Notes: generated from the sequence alone by a model not told the origin. 64,000 bases of DNA from Candidatus Barnesiella excrementigallinarum (GCA_019114445.1 DXFL01000006.1:124001-188000), one strand, 5' to 3'; shown: positions 52,314 through 62,142, counted from the stretch's first letter. Made by a program: numbers and translations.

Positions 52314-52793
52314 ATGAACGAACGCAATGTCATCAACGGAACCCTCGCCTCGTATTTGGCTTGGGCTGCCGACTTTATCTCGCCCATGCGCTGGTTTTTG
52401 CTGGCGGCTTTGGCTTTGGTGCTGGCAGACCTGAAATTCGGCATCGACGCCGCCCGTCATCGAGGCGAAACCATTCGCAAAAGCCGGGCTATACGCCGCA
52501 GCATCAACAAGGTAATAGACTACATCTGCTGGATATTGGTCGCCACCAGTTTCGGCGAAGCCTTCGGCACACCATTCGGTATCCCGGTACTGCCGGCCAT
52601 TGTGTTATTGGTGGTCTACGGCTGTGAAATCAATTCGTGTTTCAACAATTACTTCGAGGCTCACGGCAGCCGCTTGCGGATAGACATTTTCAAGTGGTTC
52701 AAGGGGAAAAACGACATTATCGTCCCCGACGAGAGAAAAGACGACAACGATCCCCCGCCGCAGCCCGGCGACAACGAGAAGTCCGGTCGATAA
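52314..52793 (+). CDS. phage-holin-like membrane protein
   Basis: A 159-residue protein with about three hydrophobic segments (near 25-42, 65-80 and 88-105) and a charged, proline-rich C-terminal tail. The pattern ([25 protein letters not shown] then [17 protein letters not shown]) matches small phage-type holins found in Bacteroidota. No endolysin, portal or integrase gene is nearby, so it is not part of an intact prophage here. A perfect hairpin lies just before its ATG. Holin activity is not shown. Confidence 0.75.
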   Translation: MNERNVINGTLASYLAWAADFISPMRWFLLAALALVLADLKFGIDAARHRGETIRKSRAIRRSINKVIDYICWILVATSFGEAFGTPFGIPVLPAIVLLVVYGCEINSCFNNYFEAHGSRLRIDIFKWFKGKNDIIVPDERKDDNDPPPQPGDNEKSGR

Positions 52794-52836
52794 CAATAAT
52801 TTACGCCAAACATAGCCGTTTTCGTCCAAAGTTTTG

Positions 52837-52844
52837 TATTTTTG
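52837..52844 (+). promoter_or_regulatory. -7 box of lysS-gpsA-pgi
   Basis: TATTTTTG 24 bp upstream of the lysS ATG; no clear -33. Confidence 0.5.
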
Positions 52845-52867
52845 CGAAAATTTACAAACTGACGTCT

Positions 52868-54601
52868 ATGAACATTCTCGATCTAAGCGAACAAGAGATA
52901 ATTCGTCGAAACAGTCTCGACGAAATGCGCAAATTGGGTATCGACCCTTATCCCGCTGCCGAATATCCGGTAACCGGTTACGCACAAGAGATAAAAGATA
53001 ATTTTGTCGACGGTGCCGAAGAGCCCCGCCAAGTTTCCATAGCCGGACGTATCATGAGCCGGCGTATCATGGGTAAAGCCTCGTTCATCGAGTTGAAAGA
53101 CTCGACGGGCCGTATCCAAGTGTACATCTCGCGCGACGACCTTTGCCCCGGCGAGGACAAGGAGCTGTACAACACGGTATTCAAAAAGTTGCTCGATATT
53201 GGCGACTTCATCGGCATTCGCGGATTTGTGTTCCGCACCCAAATGGGCGAAATTACCGTCCATGCCCAAGAGATGACCGTGCTGGCCAAGTCGATTCGCC
53301 CGCTGCCCATCGTGAAGATGAAAGACGGTGTGGCTTACGACGCATTCGAAGACCCGGAGTTGCGCTACCGCCAACGCTACGTCGATTTGGTGGTTAACGA
53401 GGGGGTAAAAGATATTTTTGTAAAACGCAACAAGGTATATACCTCCATGCGCGAATACTTCAACGCCCGCGGCTATATGGAGGTCGAAACCCCTATCCTG
53501 CAATCGATTCCCGGCGGTGCCGCCGCACGCCCCTTCATCACACACCACAACGCACTCGACATTCCGCTCTACCTGCGTATTGCCGACGAGTTGTATTTGA
53601 AACGCCTGATCGTGGGCGGCTTCGAGGGGGTATATGAGTTCTCCAAGAACTTCCGCAACGAAGGTATGGACCGCACCCACAATCCCGAGTTCACCTGTAT
53701 GGAAATTTATGTCTCGTACAAGGACTACAACTGGATGATGGAGTTCACCGAAAAGATGTTGGAGAAAATCTGCCTCGACGTAAACGGGACGACCGACGTG
53801 AAGGTGGGCGACAACATCATCAGTTTCAAAACTCCGTTCAAACGCATCACCATGATCGATGCCATCAAGGAACACACCGGTATCGACATTAACGGCATGA
53901 ACGAAGAGCAACTGCGCGACGTGTGCAAACAGATTGGCGTAGAAATAGACGAGACGATGGGCAAAGGCAAAATCATCGACGAAATCTTCGGCGAGAAATG
54001 CGAAGGCCACTATATACAACCGACTTTCATCACCGATTATCCTATCGAGATGTCGCCCCTCACCAAGCGTCACCGCAACAACCCCGAATTGACCGAACGG
54101 TTTGAATTGATGGTCAACGGCAAGGAGTTGTGCAACGCCTACTCCGAGTTGAACGACCCCATCGACCAACGGCTGCGTTTCGAAGAGCAGTTGCGCCTGT
54201 CGGAAAAAGGCGACGATGAAGCCATGTTTATCGACAACGACTTTATCCGCGCCCTCGAGTACGGTATGCCTCCCACATCGGGCATGGGTATCGGTATGGA
54301 CCGCCTCGTCATGCTTATGACCGGACAAACCGCCATACAAGAGGTATTGCTCTTCCCGCAAATGCGTCCCAAAAAGGTACAGAAACGCGATAACGAAGCC
54401 GCCTATACCGCTGTACAGATTCCGGCCGAATGGGTTGCCCCCATACAAAAGGCGGGCTATCTGACCGTAGCCGACGTGGCCGAAGCCAACCCCAACAAAC
54501 TGCATCAAGAGATTTGCGGGGTAAATAAAAAATACAAACTCGAACTGGCCAACCCCACCGTCGACGAGGTAAAAGCGTGGGTAGAAAATGCCAAACAATA
54601 A
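52868..54601 (+). CDS. lysS: lysyl-tRNA synthetase, class II
   Basis: Charges tRNA-Lys. At 577 residues it is longer than the usual 500: the core ends near residue 505, and a further 70 or so residues (from [22 protein letters not shown]) form a helical tail seen in Bacteroidota LysS. The anticodon-binding OB fold is near 60-150. Class II motif 2 ([18 protein letters not shown]) is near 265 and motif 3 ([15 protein letters not shown]) near 480. The ATG at 52868 matches the family start; the frame stays open upstream to 52637 without coding value. gpsA follows directly. Confidence 0.97.
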   Translation: MNILDLSEQEIIRRNSLDEMRKLGIDPYPAAEYPVTGYAQEIKDNFVDGAEEPRQVSIAGRIMSRRIMGKASFIELKDSTGRIQVYISRDDLCPGEDKELYNTVFKKLLDIGDFIGIRGFVFRTQMGEITVHAQEMTVLAKSIRPLPIVKMKDGVAYDAFEDPELRYRQRYVDLVVNEGVKDIFVKRNKVYTSMREYFNARGYMEVETPILQSIPGGAAARPFITHHNALDIPLYLRIADELYLKRLIVGGFEGVYEFSKNFRNEGMDRTHNPEFTCMEIYVSYKDYNWMMEFTEKMLEKICLDVNGTTDVKVGDNIISFKTPFKRITMIDAIKEHTGIDINGMNEEQLRDVCKQIGVEIDETMGKGKIIDEIFGEKCEGHYIQPTFITDYPIEMSPLTKRHRNNPELTERFELMVNGKELCNAYSELNDPIDQRLRFEEQLRLSEKGDDEAMFIDNDFIRALEYGMPPTSGMGIGMDRLVMLMTGQTAIQEVLLFPQMRPKKVQKRDNEAAYTAVQIPAEWVAPIQKAGYLTVADVAEANPNKLHQEICGVNKKYKLELANPTVDEVKAWVENAKQ

Positions 54602-54608
54602 TCCCGAT

Positions 54609-55607
54609 ATGGCTATCCCCGGTAAAATAGCAATCATGGGAGGCGGCAGTTGGGCTACCGCTTTGGCGAAACTCGCCCTCAACAACGCCGACAATATCCT
54701 GTGGTATATGCGTCGCGACGACCGTATCGCCGATTTCAAACAAACCGGGCATAATCCCGTGTATCTGTCGGACGTCGCATTCGACACGTCGCGTATCTAT
54801 TTCAGCTCCGACATCAACGAGATTGCCGAGATGGCCGACACCCTCGTGCTGGTCACCCCGTCGCCCTACATGAAGTCGCACCTGAAAAAACTCACCACCG
54901 ACATCAGTGGGAAATTTGTCGTCACGGCCATTAAAGGAATCGTTCCCGACGAGAACATGATCGTCACCGAGTACTTGAAAGAGTTTTATCATGTGCCCGA
55001 TTCGAGTTTGGCGGTAATCGGGGGGCCCTGCCACGCCGAAGAGGTGGCTCTCGAACGCCTCTCCTACCTGACCGTGGGATGCAACGACCTGCAAAAGGCC
55101 CGGTCGTTTGCCGATACACTCGCCAGTGCGAAATTGAAAACCATCATCTCGGCCGACGTCAAAGGAATCGAATACTCGGCTGTACTGAAAAACGTCTACG
55201 CCATTGCCGCCGGTATTTGCCACGGCATGAAGAGCGGCGACAACTTCCAAGCCATGCTCGTCTCCAACGCGCTCAACGAGATGGACCGTTTCCTGCAAGC
55301 CGTGTCGCCCTGCGAAAACCGGAACATCAGCGACTCGGTTTATCTGGGCGACCTGCTGGTAACCGCCTACTCCCGATTCAGCCGGAATCACAACTTCGGC
55401 TCCATGATAGGCCGGGGATACTCGGTAAGCGCCGCCAAAATGGAGATGGAAATGATTGCCGAAGGATATTTCGGCACGAAGTGTATCTACGAAATAAACG
55501 AGCACTACAAGGTGAACATGCCCATACTGCAATGCGTTTATGATATACTGTACAAAAAGGTATTGCCCCGGCACGCCATCGAGAGCATACACGATACGTT
55601 TCTATAA
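54609..55607 (+). CDS. gpsA: NAD(P)-dependent glycerol-3-phosphate dehydrogenase
   Basis: Reduces dihydroxyacetone phosphate to glycerol 3-phosphate for membrane lipid synthesis. The nucleotide loop IMGGGSWATALAKL opens the protein; TPSPYMKSHLKK, IGGPCHAEEV, LKNVYAIAAGICHGMKSGDN and the active-site lysine region KGIEYSAVLKN follow. I prefer the ATG at 54609 (MAIPGKIA), 7 bp after the lysS stop. An ATG at 54588 overlapping lysS is also in frame. It is in an operon with lysS and pgi. Confidence 0.95.
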   Translation: MAIPGKIAIMGGGSWATALAKLALNNADNILWYMRRDDRIADFKQTGHNPVYLSDVAFDTSRIYFSSDINEIAEMADTLVLVTPSPYMKSHLKKLTTDISGKFVVTAIKGIVPDENMIVTEYLKEFYHVPDSSLAVIGGPCHAEEVALERLSYLTVGCNDLQKARSFADTLASAKLKTIISADVKGIEYSAVLKNVYAIAAGICHGMKSGDNFQAMLVSNALNEMDRFLQAVSPCENRNISDSVYLGDLLVTAYSRFSRNHNFGSMIGRGYSVSAAKMEMEMIAEGYFGTKCIYEINEHYKVNMPILQCVYDILYKKVLPRHAIESIHDTFL

Positions 55608-55628
55608 TAAACTAATATAGTAAAAACA

Positions 55629-56972
55629 ATGAAATCAATCGAACTGAACATCGAAAAAGCCTTTGGCACCGTGTCCAAAGACAAAGTATTCGCTTTGGAA
55701 GAAAAAGCGCAAAACGGCATGGAAATGCTGCACAAAGGGACAGGCAAAGGAAATGATTTTCTGGGTTGGTTACACCTCCCCTCCGAAATATCCGACGCTC
55801 ATTTGACCGACCTCGAAGCAGCTGCCAAACAACTGAAAGATCGTTGCGAAATCGTAGTTGTCATCGGTATCGGCGGTAGCTATCTCGGCGCAAAAGCCGT
55901 CATCGAAGCCCTCTCCGACTCCTTCGAGTTCCTCCGCCACGAACATAAAAACCCCATCGTCCTCTTTGCCGGACAAAATATCGGCGAGGATTACCTGTTC
56001 GAATTGCAAACCCTCTTGAAAGGCAAATCGTTCGGTATTATCGTTATTTCCAAATCGGGAACCACTACCGAACCGGCTATCGCCTTCCGTCTGCTCAAAG
56101 AGCAACTCGAAGCACAAGTGGGCAAAGAGGAGACCAAACATCGTATCGTAGCCATTACCGACGCAAACAAAGGAGCTTTGCGTAAATTGGCCGACACCGA
56201 AGGGTACAAAACATTCGTCATCGCCGACAACGTGGGTGGACGCTTCTCGGTTCTCACCCCCGTAGGACTTCTTCCTATCGCCGTAGCCGGATTCGACATC
56301 AGAGCATTGGTGGCCGGTGCCGTAGCTATGGAAAAAGCCTGTGGCGAAAACGTTCCCTTCGCCGAAAATCCCGCAGCCATTTACGCAGCTACCCGCAACG
56401 CCTTGTATCAAAGCGGCAAGAAGATTGAAATATTGGTTAACTTCAACCCCAAACTGCACTTCTTCTCGGAGTGGTGGAAACAACTCTACGGCGAAAGCGA
56501 AGGTAAAGAAAACCTCGGTATCTTCCCCGCTTCGGTCGACTTCACTACCGACCTGCACTCGATGGGACAATGGATTCAAGAGGGCGAAAGAACCATATTC
56601 GAAACCGTTATTTCGGTGGCTACGATGAAACACACCGTAACCATTCCCGCCGACAAAGAGAATTTGGACGGCCTTAACTTCCTCGCCGGCAAACGGGTAG
56701 ACGAAGTGAACAAGATGGCCGAACTCGGCACCCAAATCGCCCACGTGGACGGAGGTGTTCCCAACCTCAAAATCGTCGTTCCCGAACTCTCGGAGAACTA
56801 CTTGGGACAACTCATCTACTTCTTCGAAAAGGCCTGCGGTATCAGTGGTTACATCTTAGGAGTGAACCCCTTCAACCAACCGGGTGTAGAGGCTTACAAA
56901 CGCAATATGTTCGCCCTGCTCAACAAACCCGGATACGAAGAAGAGAGCAAAGCCATACAGGCTCGCCTCTGA
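55629..56972 (+). CDS. pgi: glucose-6-phosphate isomerase
   Basis: Interconverts glucose 6-phosphate and fructose 6-phosphate. At 447 residues this is the short bacterial form. Sugar-phosphate binding motifs are [16 protein letters not shown] near residue 77 and [18 protein letters not shown] near 138. The active-site region [16 protein letters not shown] is near 205 and [15 protein letters not shown] near 415. It is the third gene of lysS-gpsA-pgi, 21 bp after gpsA, with a terminator following. Confidence 0.97.
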   Translation: MKSIELNIEKAFGTVSKDKVFALEEKAQNGMEMLHKGTGKGNDFLGWLHLPSEISDAHLTDLEAAAKQLKDRCEIVVVIGIGGSYLGAKAVIEALSDSFEFLRHEHKNPIVLFAGQNIGEDYLFELQTLLKGKSFGIIVISKSGTTTEPAIAFRLLKEQLEAQVGKEETKHRIVAITDANKGALRKLADTEGYKTFVIADNVGGRFSVLTPVGLLPIAVAGFDIRALVAGAVAMEKACGENVPFAENPAAIYAATRNALYQSGKKIEILVNFNPKLHFFSEWWKQLYGESEGKENLGIFPASVDFTTDLHSMGQWIQEGERTIFETVISVATMKHTVTIPADKENLDGLNFLAGKRVDEVNKMAELGTQIAHVDGGVPNLKIVVPELSENYLGQLIYFFEKACGISGYILGVNPFNQPGVEAYKRNMFALLNKPGYEEESKAIQARL

Positions 56973-56990
56973 TCGTCATCGACACACAAA

Positions 56991-57036
56991 CAAAAAAAGG
57001 ATGGCTTGTCTACCAATGGCAAGCCGTCCTTTTTTA
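56991..57036 (+). terminator. terminator of lysS-gpsA-pgi
   Basis: AAGGATGGCTTG (56997-57008) pairs with CAAGCCGTCCTT (57020-57031), one G-T wobble, followed by a T-run. Confidence 0.88.
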
Positions 57037-57070
57037 TGATCGACAGGAACAATTTTTTCAATATATTTAC

Positions 57071-57078
57071 TACCTTTA
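57071..57078 (+). promoter_or_regulatory. possible -7 box of the T9SS fibronectin-type protein gene
   Basis: TACCTTTA, one base off the -7 consensus, 31 bp upstream of the ATG at 57110. Confidence 0.35.
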
Positions 57079-57109
57079 TCCCCCATATTAAAAACAACCC
57101 CCTTAAACG

Positions 57110-58963
57110 ATGAAAAATTTAATTACGCTTCTCTTTTCGCTGTGCGGCATAGCCACAGCCTATTCAACCATCGAACCGCCAATAGCCCTCCCGGCCACGG
57201 ATATCACCGACCACTCTTTCACCGCCAACTGGCAAGCGGTAACCGGCGCCTCAGGGTATATCTTGAATGTCTTTTCATACGAGATGGCCGAATCGGGTGT
57301 TTCGGCAGTCACCACGACCGAATGTTTCGAAGGGCTGGTTCCCCTCACCTCTACATCGAAACGGAACAAATACATCGATTTCGAGAACTCCGTACTCCCC
57401 GAAGGGTGGACCATTGCCGTAAGCTCCGGCTCTACCCGGCAACTCTATACGGCCAACACCACCAGCGACCTCACCTCGATCAGTTCGGGTAAAATATCAC
57501 TCGCCTTCGACGCCGTGGGCGATTCCATCGTTACCCCCACGTTGCCGGCACCCGCTTCGAAATTTTCGTTTTGGATTAAAAATGCCAACGGAAACGGAGC
57601 TGTCACAGCCTATGCGTTCGACGGGACCCGCTGGGAATTGCTCGGCCATACCGAAACCATCTATTATACCAACGGAGGGACCGTCGAATATACCAACGAA
57701 ATTCCCGTAGGGTGCATACAGTTCAAACTTATTTATACCGACAATGCTCCCGACATGAACAGCCCCACGGCAATCGACGACATAAGCATTACCTACGGCG
57801 GGAAGGTGAAAACCCGGAATTACCTCGTCAACAACAAAGCGGTCGATGCCACCACGGCACCGGTCTCCGAATTAGCTCCCAACACCGACTATTTCTACAC
57901 CGTAAAAAGCAGCAATGGCAACGAGACCTCCATCGAATCGAACATCATCGACGTGTTTGCCTTTGCCGGCGACCTTGCCACTCCCGAACTTAACGCCTTT
58001 ACCGATATACACGGAGGCCAATATACCGCCAACTGGAATACTGTTGTCGGCGCCGACGGATACGTCCTTTACAACGTCTACACGCACGTGGCTCAACAAG
58101 ATGAAACGAACAAAGTGATTCTCTACGAAAACTTCGATGCCTTCACCGGCGGCACCATCGACCTCCCTGTCGACGATATGGGAACCACCAACTACGACGA
58201 CTATACCACCGTCCCCGACTGGAACGCCTTCTACGGCTGTTGGACCGGAGGTATGCTCGGCGGTATCAGCATTACTACACCCACCATCGGAATGAGCAAC
58301 ACCGGCGGATACACCGTCAAAGCCAAAATTTACGGAGCAGCGGGCGATAAAGTAGATTTCAATAATGCCTACCAACCGGGCAATGTCGAGAAGCAAACCG
58401 CCACACTCACCCAACAAGGGTATAACGACGTGACCATAACATTCTCGCACAGCAGCTCGGCTACCCAACTCGAAATCTATTTCCGCCAAGCCGACTACAC
58501 CCAAGAGATGTACCTCGACGAAATTACCCTTACACAAAATTTGGCACAAGGCGACTCTTTCACCTACAACTACGACTACCTCCTCGTTGAAGGCCGTCGC
58601 ACCAACAGCCACACCTTTACCGAGCTGCCCCAAGCATGGGGCGACCAGTTCGCCTTCCGCATGAGTGCCTATGCCGTAACCGGCAATACCTATTATCAAT
58701 CGGATTGGACCGAACTGACCGAAGTTCCCACACCCACCGGAATCGATAATATCGCGCTCGATGAAAACGGGGTAAAAGTCATCGCTTCGCCCGGCAACCT
58801 CGTAGTGCGGCTTTCCACGCCCCAAACAATTCAGATATACGACCTGCAAGGCCGAATCGTTTGCCAACAACCGGGAATAGAAGGTGACAATACCATTCTG
58901 CTGAAACCGGGAGTTTACGTATTGCGTTGCGGAAGCTATTGCACCAAAATACTCAGTCGATAA
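57110..58963 (+). CDS. T9SS-secreted protein with fibronectin type III and jelly-roll domains
   Basis: A 617-residue protein with a signal peptide (about 1-19). Two Fn3-like units can be seen, opening near ATDITDHSFTANWQAVTGA (about 27) and near GGQYTANWNTVVGADGYVL (about 295). Each is followed by a beta-sandwich insertion of the type often called choice-of-anchor J (YIDFENSVLPEGWTIA, then VILYENFDAFTGG). The last 75 residues are a T9SS type A sorting domain (VVRLSTPQTIQIYDLQGRI, ILLKPGVYVLRCG). It is probably exported and surface-attached or released. No catalytic motif was seen; a substrate- or matrix-binding role is inferred. Confidence 0.88.
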   Translation: MKNLITLLFSLCGIATAYSTIEPPIALPATDITDHSFTANWQAVTGASGYILNVFSYEMAESGVSAVTTTECFEGLVPLTSTSKRNKYIDFENSVLPEGWTIAVSSGSTRQLYTANTTSDLTSISSGKISLAFDAVGDSIVTPTLPAPASKFSFWIKNANGNGAVTAYAFDGTRWELLGHTETIYYTNGGTVEYTNEIPVGCIQFKLIYTDNAPDMNSPTAIDDISITYGGKVKTRNYLVNNKAVDATTAPVSELAPNTDYFYTVKSSNGNETSIESNIIDVFAFAGDLATPELNAFTDIHGGQYTANWNTVVGADGYVLYNVYTHVAQQDETNKVILYENFDAFTGGTIDLPVDDMGTTNYDDYTTVPDWNAFYGCWTGGMLGGISITTPTIGMSNTGGYTVKAKIYGAAGDKVDFNNAYQPGNVEKQTATLTQQGYNDVTITFSHSSSATQLEIYFRQADYTQEMYLDEITLTQNLAQGDSFTYNYDYLLVEGRRTNSHTFTELPQAWGDQFAFRMSAYAVTGNTYYQSDWTELTEVPTPTGIDNIALDENGVKVIASPGNLVVRLSTPQTIQIYDLQGRIVCQQPGIEGDNTILLKPGVYVLRCGSYCTKILSR

Positions 58964-58980
58964 AAATCATATCTTCATAA

Positions 58981-59022
58981 AACAGAAGCGGTTCCCGACT
59001 TTCGGGAACCGCTTCTGTTTTT
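58981..59022. terminator. bidirectional terminator
   Basis: AACAGAAGCGGTTCCCGA (58981-58998) pairs perfectly with TCGGGAACCGCTTCTGTT (59002-59019), 18 bp. A T-run follows on the plus strand. It lies between convergent genes. Confidence 0.9.
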
Positions 59023-59040
59023 TACAGTCTATTACCTATT

Positions 59041-59832
59041 TTATTCGGCCTGATACTCTACGGCATCACCCTCCGACTCGTCATCTTCCAATGCTTGGGC
59101 ATCGGTCAATATTGCCTTGACAAAAGTAGGGCTCTCGTTAAACAACACAATAGCCGACTGATGTCCGTCGGGGGTAACAAACTCAACCTGAGCCGCCATA
59201 CCCAAAACCTCGGCGGTATCGCGAGCGGCATATTGGACAATCGGACCATACGAAGCCATATAATCCTCCACACCCGTTGCTACAAACTGGTCGTAAGCCA
59301 TCTTGGCCTCTTCGTATTTACGGATATACGAAAAATCCCGATCTTTATCGAATTTCACATAAGCATCGTGATCTTTGGGCAAACGCTCCATAGCCTGCTT
59401 ATAACCCTCGATTTTCGACGCATAACTGCGGTCATTACCATGCGCGCGCATAGCCTCACGCAATTTACGGGCATAATCGGCACGACGGGCAAACTGGCTG
59501 TTCTCGTCGAGTTTATAATTATGTTCAGCCACCTCCATTTCGTACTTCAACTGTTGTTCGGTAGAAACATAACTATCGATAGCCTCCTGACGACCCGCAC
59601 GAAGGCTATCGGCAACGGTCACCGCATGAAGCACTTCGGCCTGAATCGAGTCAACCATCTCCAAAGTCAGATTCTCATCGGCCGACAACACCCATGTGCC
59701 AGCCTCCAACTGCGACTTTACATATTCTTTAAATGCCCCGGCATAATCGCCATCGGCCACTCCGCCTCCACAGGCACACAACAGCGCGCCCATTGCACAA
59801 GCCGGAATCCATCTCTTCAAAACGTTTTTCAT
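59041..59832 (-). CDS. lipoprotein of unknown function
   Basis: A 263-residue lipoprotein. I chose the ATG at 59832 (MKNVLKRWIP); the signal peptide ends at lipobox LLCAC. The mature part is helical and charged, with several heptad-like stretches (EQQLKYEMEVAEHNYKL; YARKLREAMRAHG) and no domain I recognise. In-frame starts at 59844 and 59901 are also possible but less likely. Upstream lie two copies of a promoter-hairpin repeat, each carrying a minus-strand -7 box (TATCTTTG), so expression may start from either. Confidence 0.8.
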   Translation of the reverse strand: MKNVLKRWIPACAMGALLCACGGGVADGDYAGAFKEYVKSQLEAGTWVLSADENLTLEMVDSIQAEVLHAVTVADSLRAGRQEAIDSYVSTEQQLKYEMEVAEHNYKLDENSQFARRADYARKLREAMRAHGNDRSYASKIEGYKQAMERLPKDHDAYVKFDKDRDFSYIRKYEEAKMAYDQFVATGVEDYMASYGPIVQYAARDTAEVLGMAAQVEFVTPDGHQSAIVLFNESPTFVKAILTDAQALEDDESEGDAVEYQAE

Positions 59833-59920
59833 ACTCTTTTCCATTATTTTTTCAAAAATAAGCAATATCCAATAAACCACCGTCATACGTCCACGGTGCA
59901 CCTACTTTTTATTTTAGGCA

Positions 59921-60047
59921 CAAAGATAGTGCAAACCGAGTGCAAAAACAAGTGTACTTGGGTTTGCCGAGGTGAAGCCTATGTTCGATACCCCTGTATC
60001 AAAGATAGTGCAAACCGAGTGCAAAAACAAGTGTATTGGGATTTGCC
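59921..60047. repeat. tandem duplicated promoter-hairpin repeat
   Basis: A 36-bp unit (starting CAAAGATAGTGCAAACCGAG) occurs exactly at 59921-59956 and 60000-60035, and similarity continues for about 12 more bases. Copy 1 folds as GCAAACC/GGTTTGC (59931-59937 and 59961-59967) enclosing CAAG-tgta-CTTG. Copy 2 is a weaker version. Each copy begins with CAAAGATA, which is a -7 box (TATCTTTG) reading minus toward the lipoprotein. The 5' arm style resembles dispersed repeats of Bacteroidales genomes; that comparison is from memory. Confidence 0.75.
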
Positions 60048-60075
60048 ACATCCAAACGACCTTTCGCGCCACACC

Positions 60076-60107
60076 TTTGGACAATTACCCCAAAAATCCT
60101 ACTTTTG
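60076..60107 (+). promoter_or_regulatory. promoter of the HAD phosphatase-aroB pair
   Basis: TTTG (60076-60079), 20 bp, TACTTTTG (60100-60107): full consensus, 25 bp upstream of the ATG. Confidence 0.8.
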
Positions 60108-60132
60108 TAAAAGCAAAAAAAAACGATACGAT

Positions 60133-60873
60133 ATGTTCGAAAACGACGCTATCCAAAAATACCTCTCGGCACACAACGAAACGTGCATCACCCCCAAAGC
60201 CGCGCTCATCGATATGGACGGTGTCCTCTACGATTCGATGAAGAATCACGTCGAAGCGTGGTATCGCACCCTCTCCCCTTTGGGAATACCCTGCACCCGG
60301 GAGGAATTTTACCTTTACGAAGGTCGAACCGGAAGCAGCACCATACGCCTGCTGTTCGACAAACACTTCGGTAAACAGCTCTCCGACGAGGAGTGCGCCC
60401 GCATTTATAAGATAAAAGAGAAACATTTTATCGAACTCGACGAAATACGCCCCATGCCGGGAGCCGACCGCATGTTGCAACACCTTGTCGAAAACGGCAT
60501 ACGCCCCGTGCTGGTCACCGGGTCGGGACAAGGCTCTCTTTTACGCCGGTTAGACCACGACTACCCCGGTATATTCCAACCGCAATACCGGGTAACCGCC
60601 TACGATGTAAAGCATGGGAAACCCCACCCCGAACCCTATTTGATGGGGCTAACCAAAGCCGGTGTCGCTCCCCACGAAGCCATCGTCATCGAAAACGCCC
60701 CGTTGGGTGTCGAAGCCGGGACTGCCGCACAAATTTTCACCATCGCGGTCAACACCGGGCCTATCCCCGCACAAACCCTTCTCGATGCCGGCGCCGACAT
60801 AGTATTCCCATCTATGCCCTATTTTGCCGACCACATTACCGAACTAATAGAAACACTCAAAAATACCCGATAA
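60133..60873 (+). CDS. HAD family phosphatase (beta-phosphoglucomutase-like)
   Basis: A 246-residue haloacid dehalogenase-superfamily hydrolase. Motif I IDMDGVLYDSMKNH near residue 26 (DxD nucleophile); motif II VTGSGQ near 130; motif III GKPHPEPYLMGL near 165; motif IV VIENAPLGVEAG near 188. A helical cap lies between motifs I and II. The family dephosphorylates or isomerises small phosphorylated metabolites; the substrate is unknown. The ATG at 60133 fits the promoter; the frame is open far upstream without coding character. aroB follows 11 bp later. Confidence 0.92.
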   Translation: MFENDAIQKYLSAHNETCITPKAALIDMDGVLYDSMKNHVEAWYRTLSPLGIPCTREEFYLYEGRTGSSTIRLLFDKHFGKQLSDEECARIYKIKEKHFIELDEIRPMPGADRMLQHLVENGIRPVLVTGSGQGSLLRRLDHDYPGIFQPQYRVTAYDVKHGKPHPEPYLMGLTKAGVAPHEAIVIENAPLGVEAGTAAQIFTIAVNTGPIPAQTLLDAGADIVFPSMPYFADHITELIETLKNTR

Positions 60874-60884
60874 AAACTACACTC

Positions 60885-61943
60885 ATGGAGTCGCAAAAAA
60901 TCCTATTCACCGCCCAACCCGGCCAAACCCTTAAAGAAACGCTCGACAGCCTCGCTTTCGACACCCTCTTTATCCTCTGCGACACCCATACCCGGGAACT
61001 GTCGCTGCCCCAAATTTCGAAATACGTTCCGTCCTCGGCACGAATCATCACCATCGAAGCCGGCGACACCCACAAAACCCTGCAAACACTGGCTCAGGTG
61101 TGGAACGAACTCAGCAGCAACCAAGCCACCCGCAAATCGTTCCTCGTCAATTTGGGCGGAGGCATGGTTACCGATTTGGGCGGATTTGCTGCCGCCTGTT
61201 TCAAACGAGGCATACACTTCATTAATATGCCCACCACCCTCCTCGGAGCCGTCGATGCGGCCGTAGGCGGGAAAACCGGGATCAACTTCAACGGCCTGAA
61301 AAACGAAATAGGCGCATTCCGACCGGCCGACGCCGTGATCATCTCGACCAGCTTTTTCCATACGCTCCCACAAGAAGAACTCCTGTCGGGCTATGCCGAA
61401 ATGCTGAAACACGCCCTCATCGACAATCCCGATACCTATCGGGCACTGCTCGACTTCGACCTCTCGGCACCCGACTGGAACCGGCTGCTCCTCTTGCTTC
61501 AAGAATCGGTACAGGTAAAAGAGCGTATCGTCGCCGAAGATCCTTTCGAAAAAGGCATACGCAAAGCCCTCAACTTAGGGCACACCGTAGGTCATGCCTT
61601 CGAAAGCCTCTCCCACAAACAAGGCAGGCCCATACCCCACGGATATGCCGTAGCTTGGGGAATCGTCTGCGAGCTGCTCTTGTCGCACCACTACCTCCAA
61701 TTCCCCGCCGAGACCATCACCGAACTGGCAGCCTACATTTATCGTCACTACGGGGCATTCCCCTTCACCTGCAAAGAGTACGAAACACTTTACGAATTGA
61801 TGACCCACGACAAGAAGAACGAAGCCGGACGAATCAACTTTACCCTTTTGCAAGCAATCGGGAAACCCATCATCAATCGTCACGTCGATAAAGAACAGGT
61901 ATTCGTGGCGTTCGATCTCTATCGTGACCTTTTTAAATTATGA
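60885..61943 (+). CDS. aroB: 3-dehydroquinate synthase
   Basis: Converts DAHP to 3-dehydroquinate, the second shikimate step. The NAD-binding part has NLGGGMVTDLGGFAAACF near residue 90 and PTTLLGAVDAAVGGKTGIN near 118. Metal ligands fall in GYAEMLKHALID near 166 and in NLGHTVGHAFESL near 230. At 352 residues it is normal length. It pairs with the HAD gene at 11-bp spacing. aroC is 55 kb away in this window, so the pathway is scattered. Confidence 0.97.
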   Translation: MESQKILFTAQPGQTLKETLDSLAFDTLFILCDTHTRELSLPQISKYVPSSARIITIEAGDTHKTLQTLAQVWNELSSNQATRKSFLVNLGGGMVTDLGGFAAACFKRGIHFINMPTTLLGAVDAAVGGKTGINFNGLKNEIGAFRPADAVIISTSFFHTLPQEELLSGYAEMLKHALIDNPDTYRALLDFDLSAPDWNRLLLLLQESVQVKERIVAEDPFEKGIRKALNLGHTVGHAFESLSHKQGRPIPHGYAVAWGIVCELLLSHHYLQFPAETITELAAYIYRHYGAFPFTCKEYETLYELMTHDKKNEAGRINFTLLQAIGKPIINRHVDKEQVFVAFDLYRDLFKL

Positions 61944-62014
61944 GCTCTATCGCCTCTCTCGCAGACAATTAAAGAATACAAACAAAAAAACAAAGAAAAA
62001 AAGTAGTCCAATAT

Positions 62015-62045
62015 TTTGTCATTATAAAAAATTGAACTACTTTTG
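62015..62045 (+). promoter_or_regulatory. promoter of tRNA-Pro
   Basis: TTTG (62015-62018), 19 bp, TACTTTTG (62038-62045), 14 bp upstream of the mature tRNA. Confidence 0.8.
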
Positions 62046-62059
62046 CAACACCAAATCAG

Positions 62060-62135
62060 CGGGGTGTAGCTCAGCCCGGTTTAGAGTACGCGTCTGGGGG
62101 GCGTGTGGTCGCAAGTTCGAATCTTGTCACCCCGA
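62060..62135 (+). tRNA. tRNA-Pro(GGG)
   Basis: A 76-nt cloverleaf. Acceptor arm CGGGGTG (62060-62066) with CACCCCG (62128-62134), discriminator A at 62135. The D arm starts with GCTCAGCCCGG; the anticodon stem is CGCGT/GCGTG with loop CTGGGGG, giving anticodon GGG; the T arm has TTCGAAT. CCA is not encoded. It has its own promoter and terminator. Confidence 0.95.
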
Positions 62136-62142
62136 CTGTTAA

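Noticed and set aside
52314..52793. Evidence of a prophage around the holin-like gene
   Set aside because: No integrase, portal, tail, terminase or endolysin genes occur within the window; flanking genes are housekeeping.
52883..54787. 634-codon minus-strand frame across lysS and gpsA
   Set aside because: It is antisense to two well-supported genes and has low-complexity composition typical of a complementary frame.
59095..60132. Upstream extension of the HAD gene frame
   Set aside because: It is open but antisense to the lipoprotein gene and crosses the repeat and a consensus promoter; the ATG at 60133 fits motif I and the promoter.
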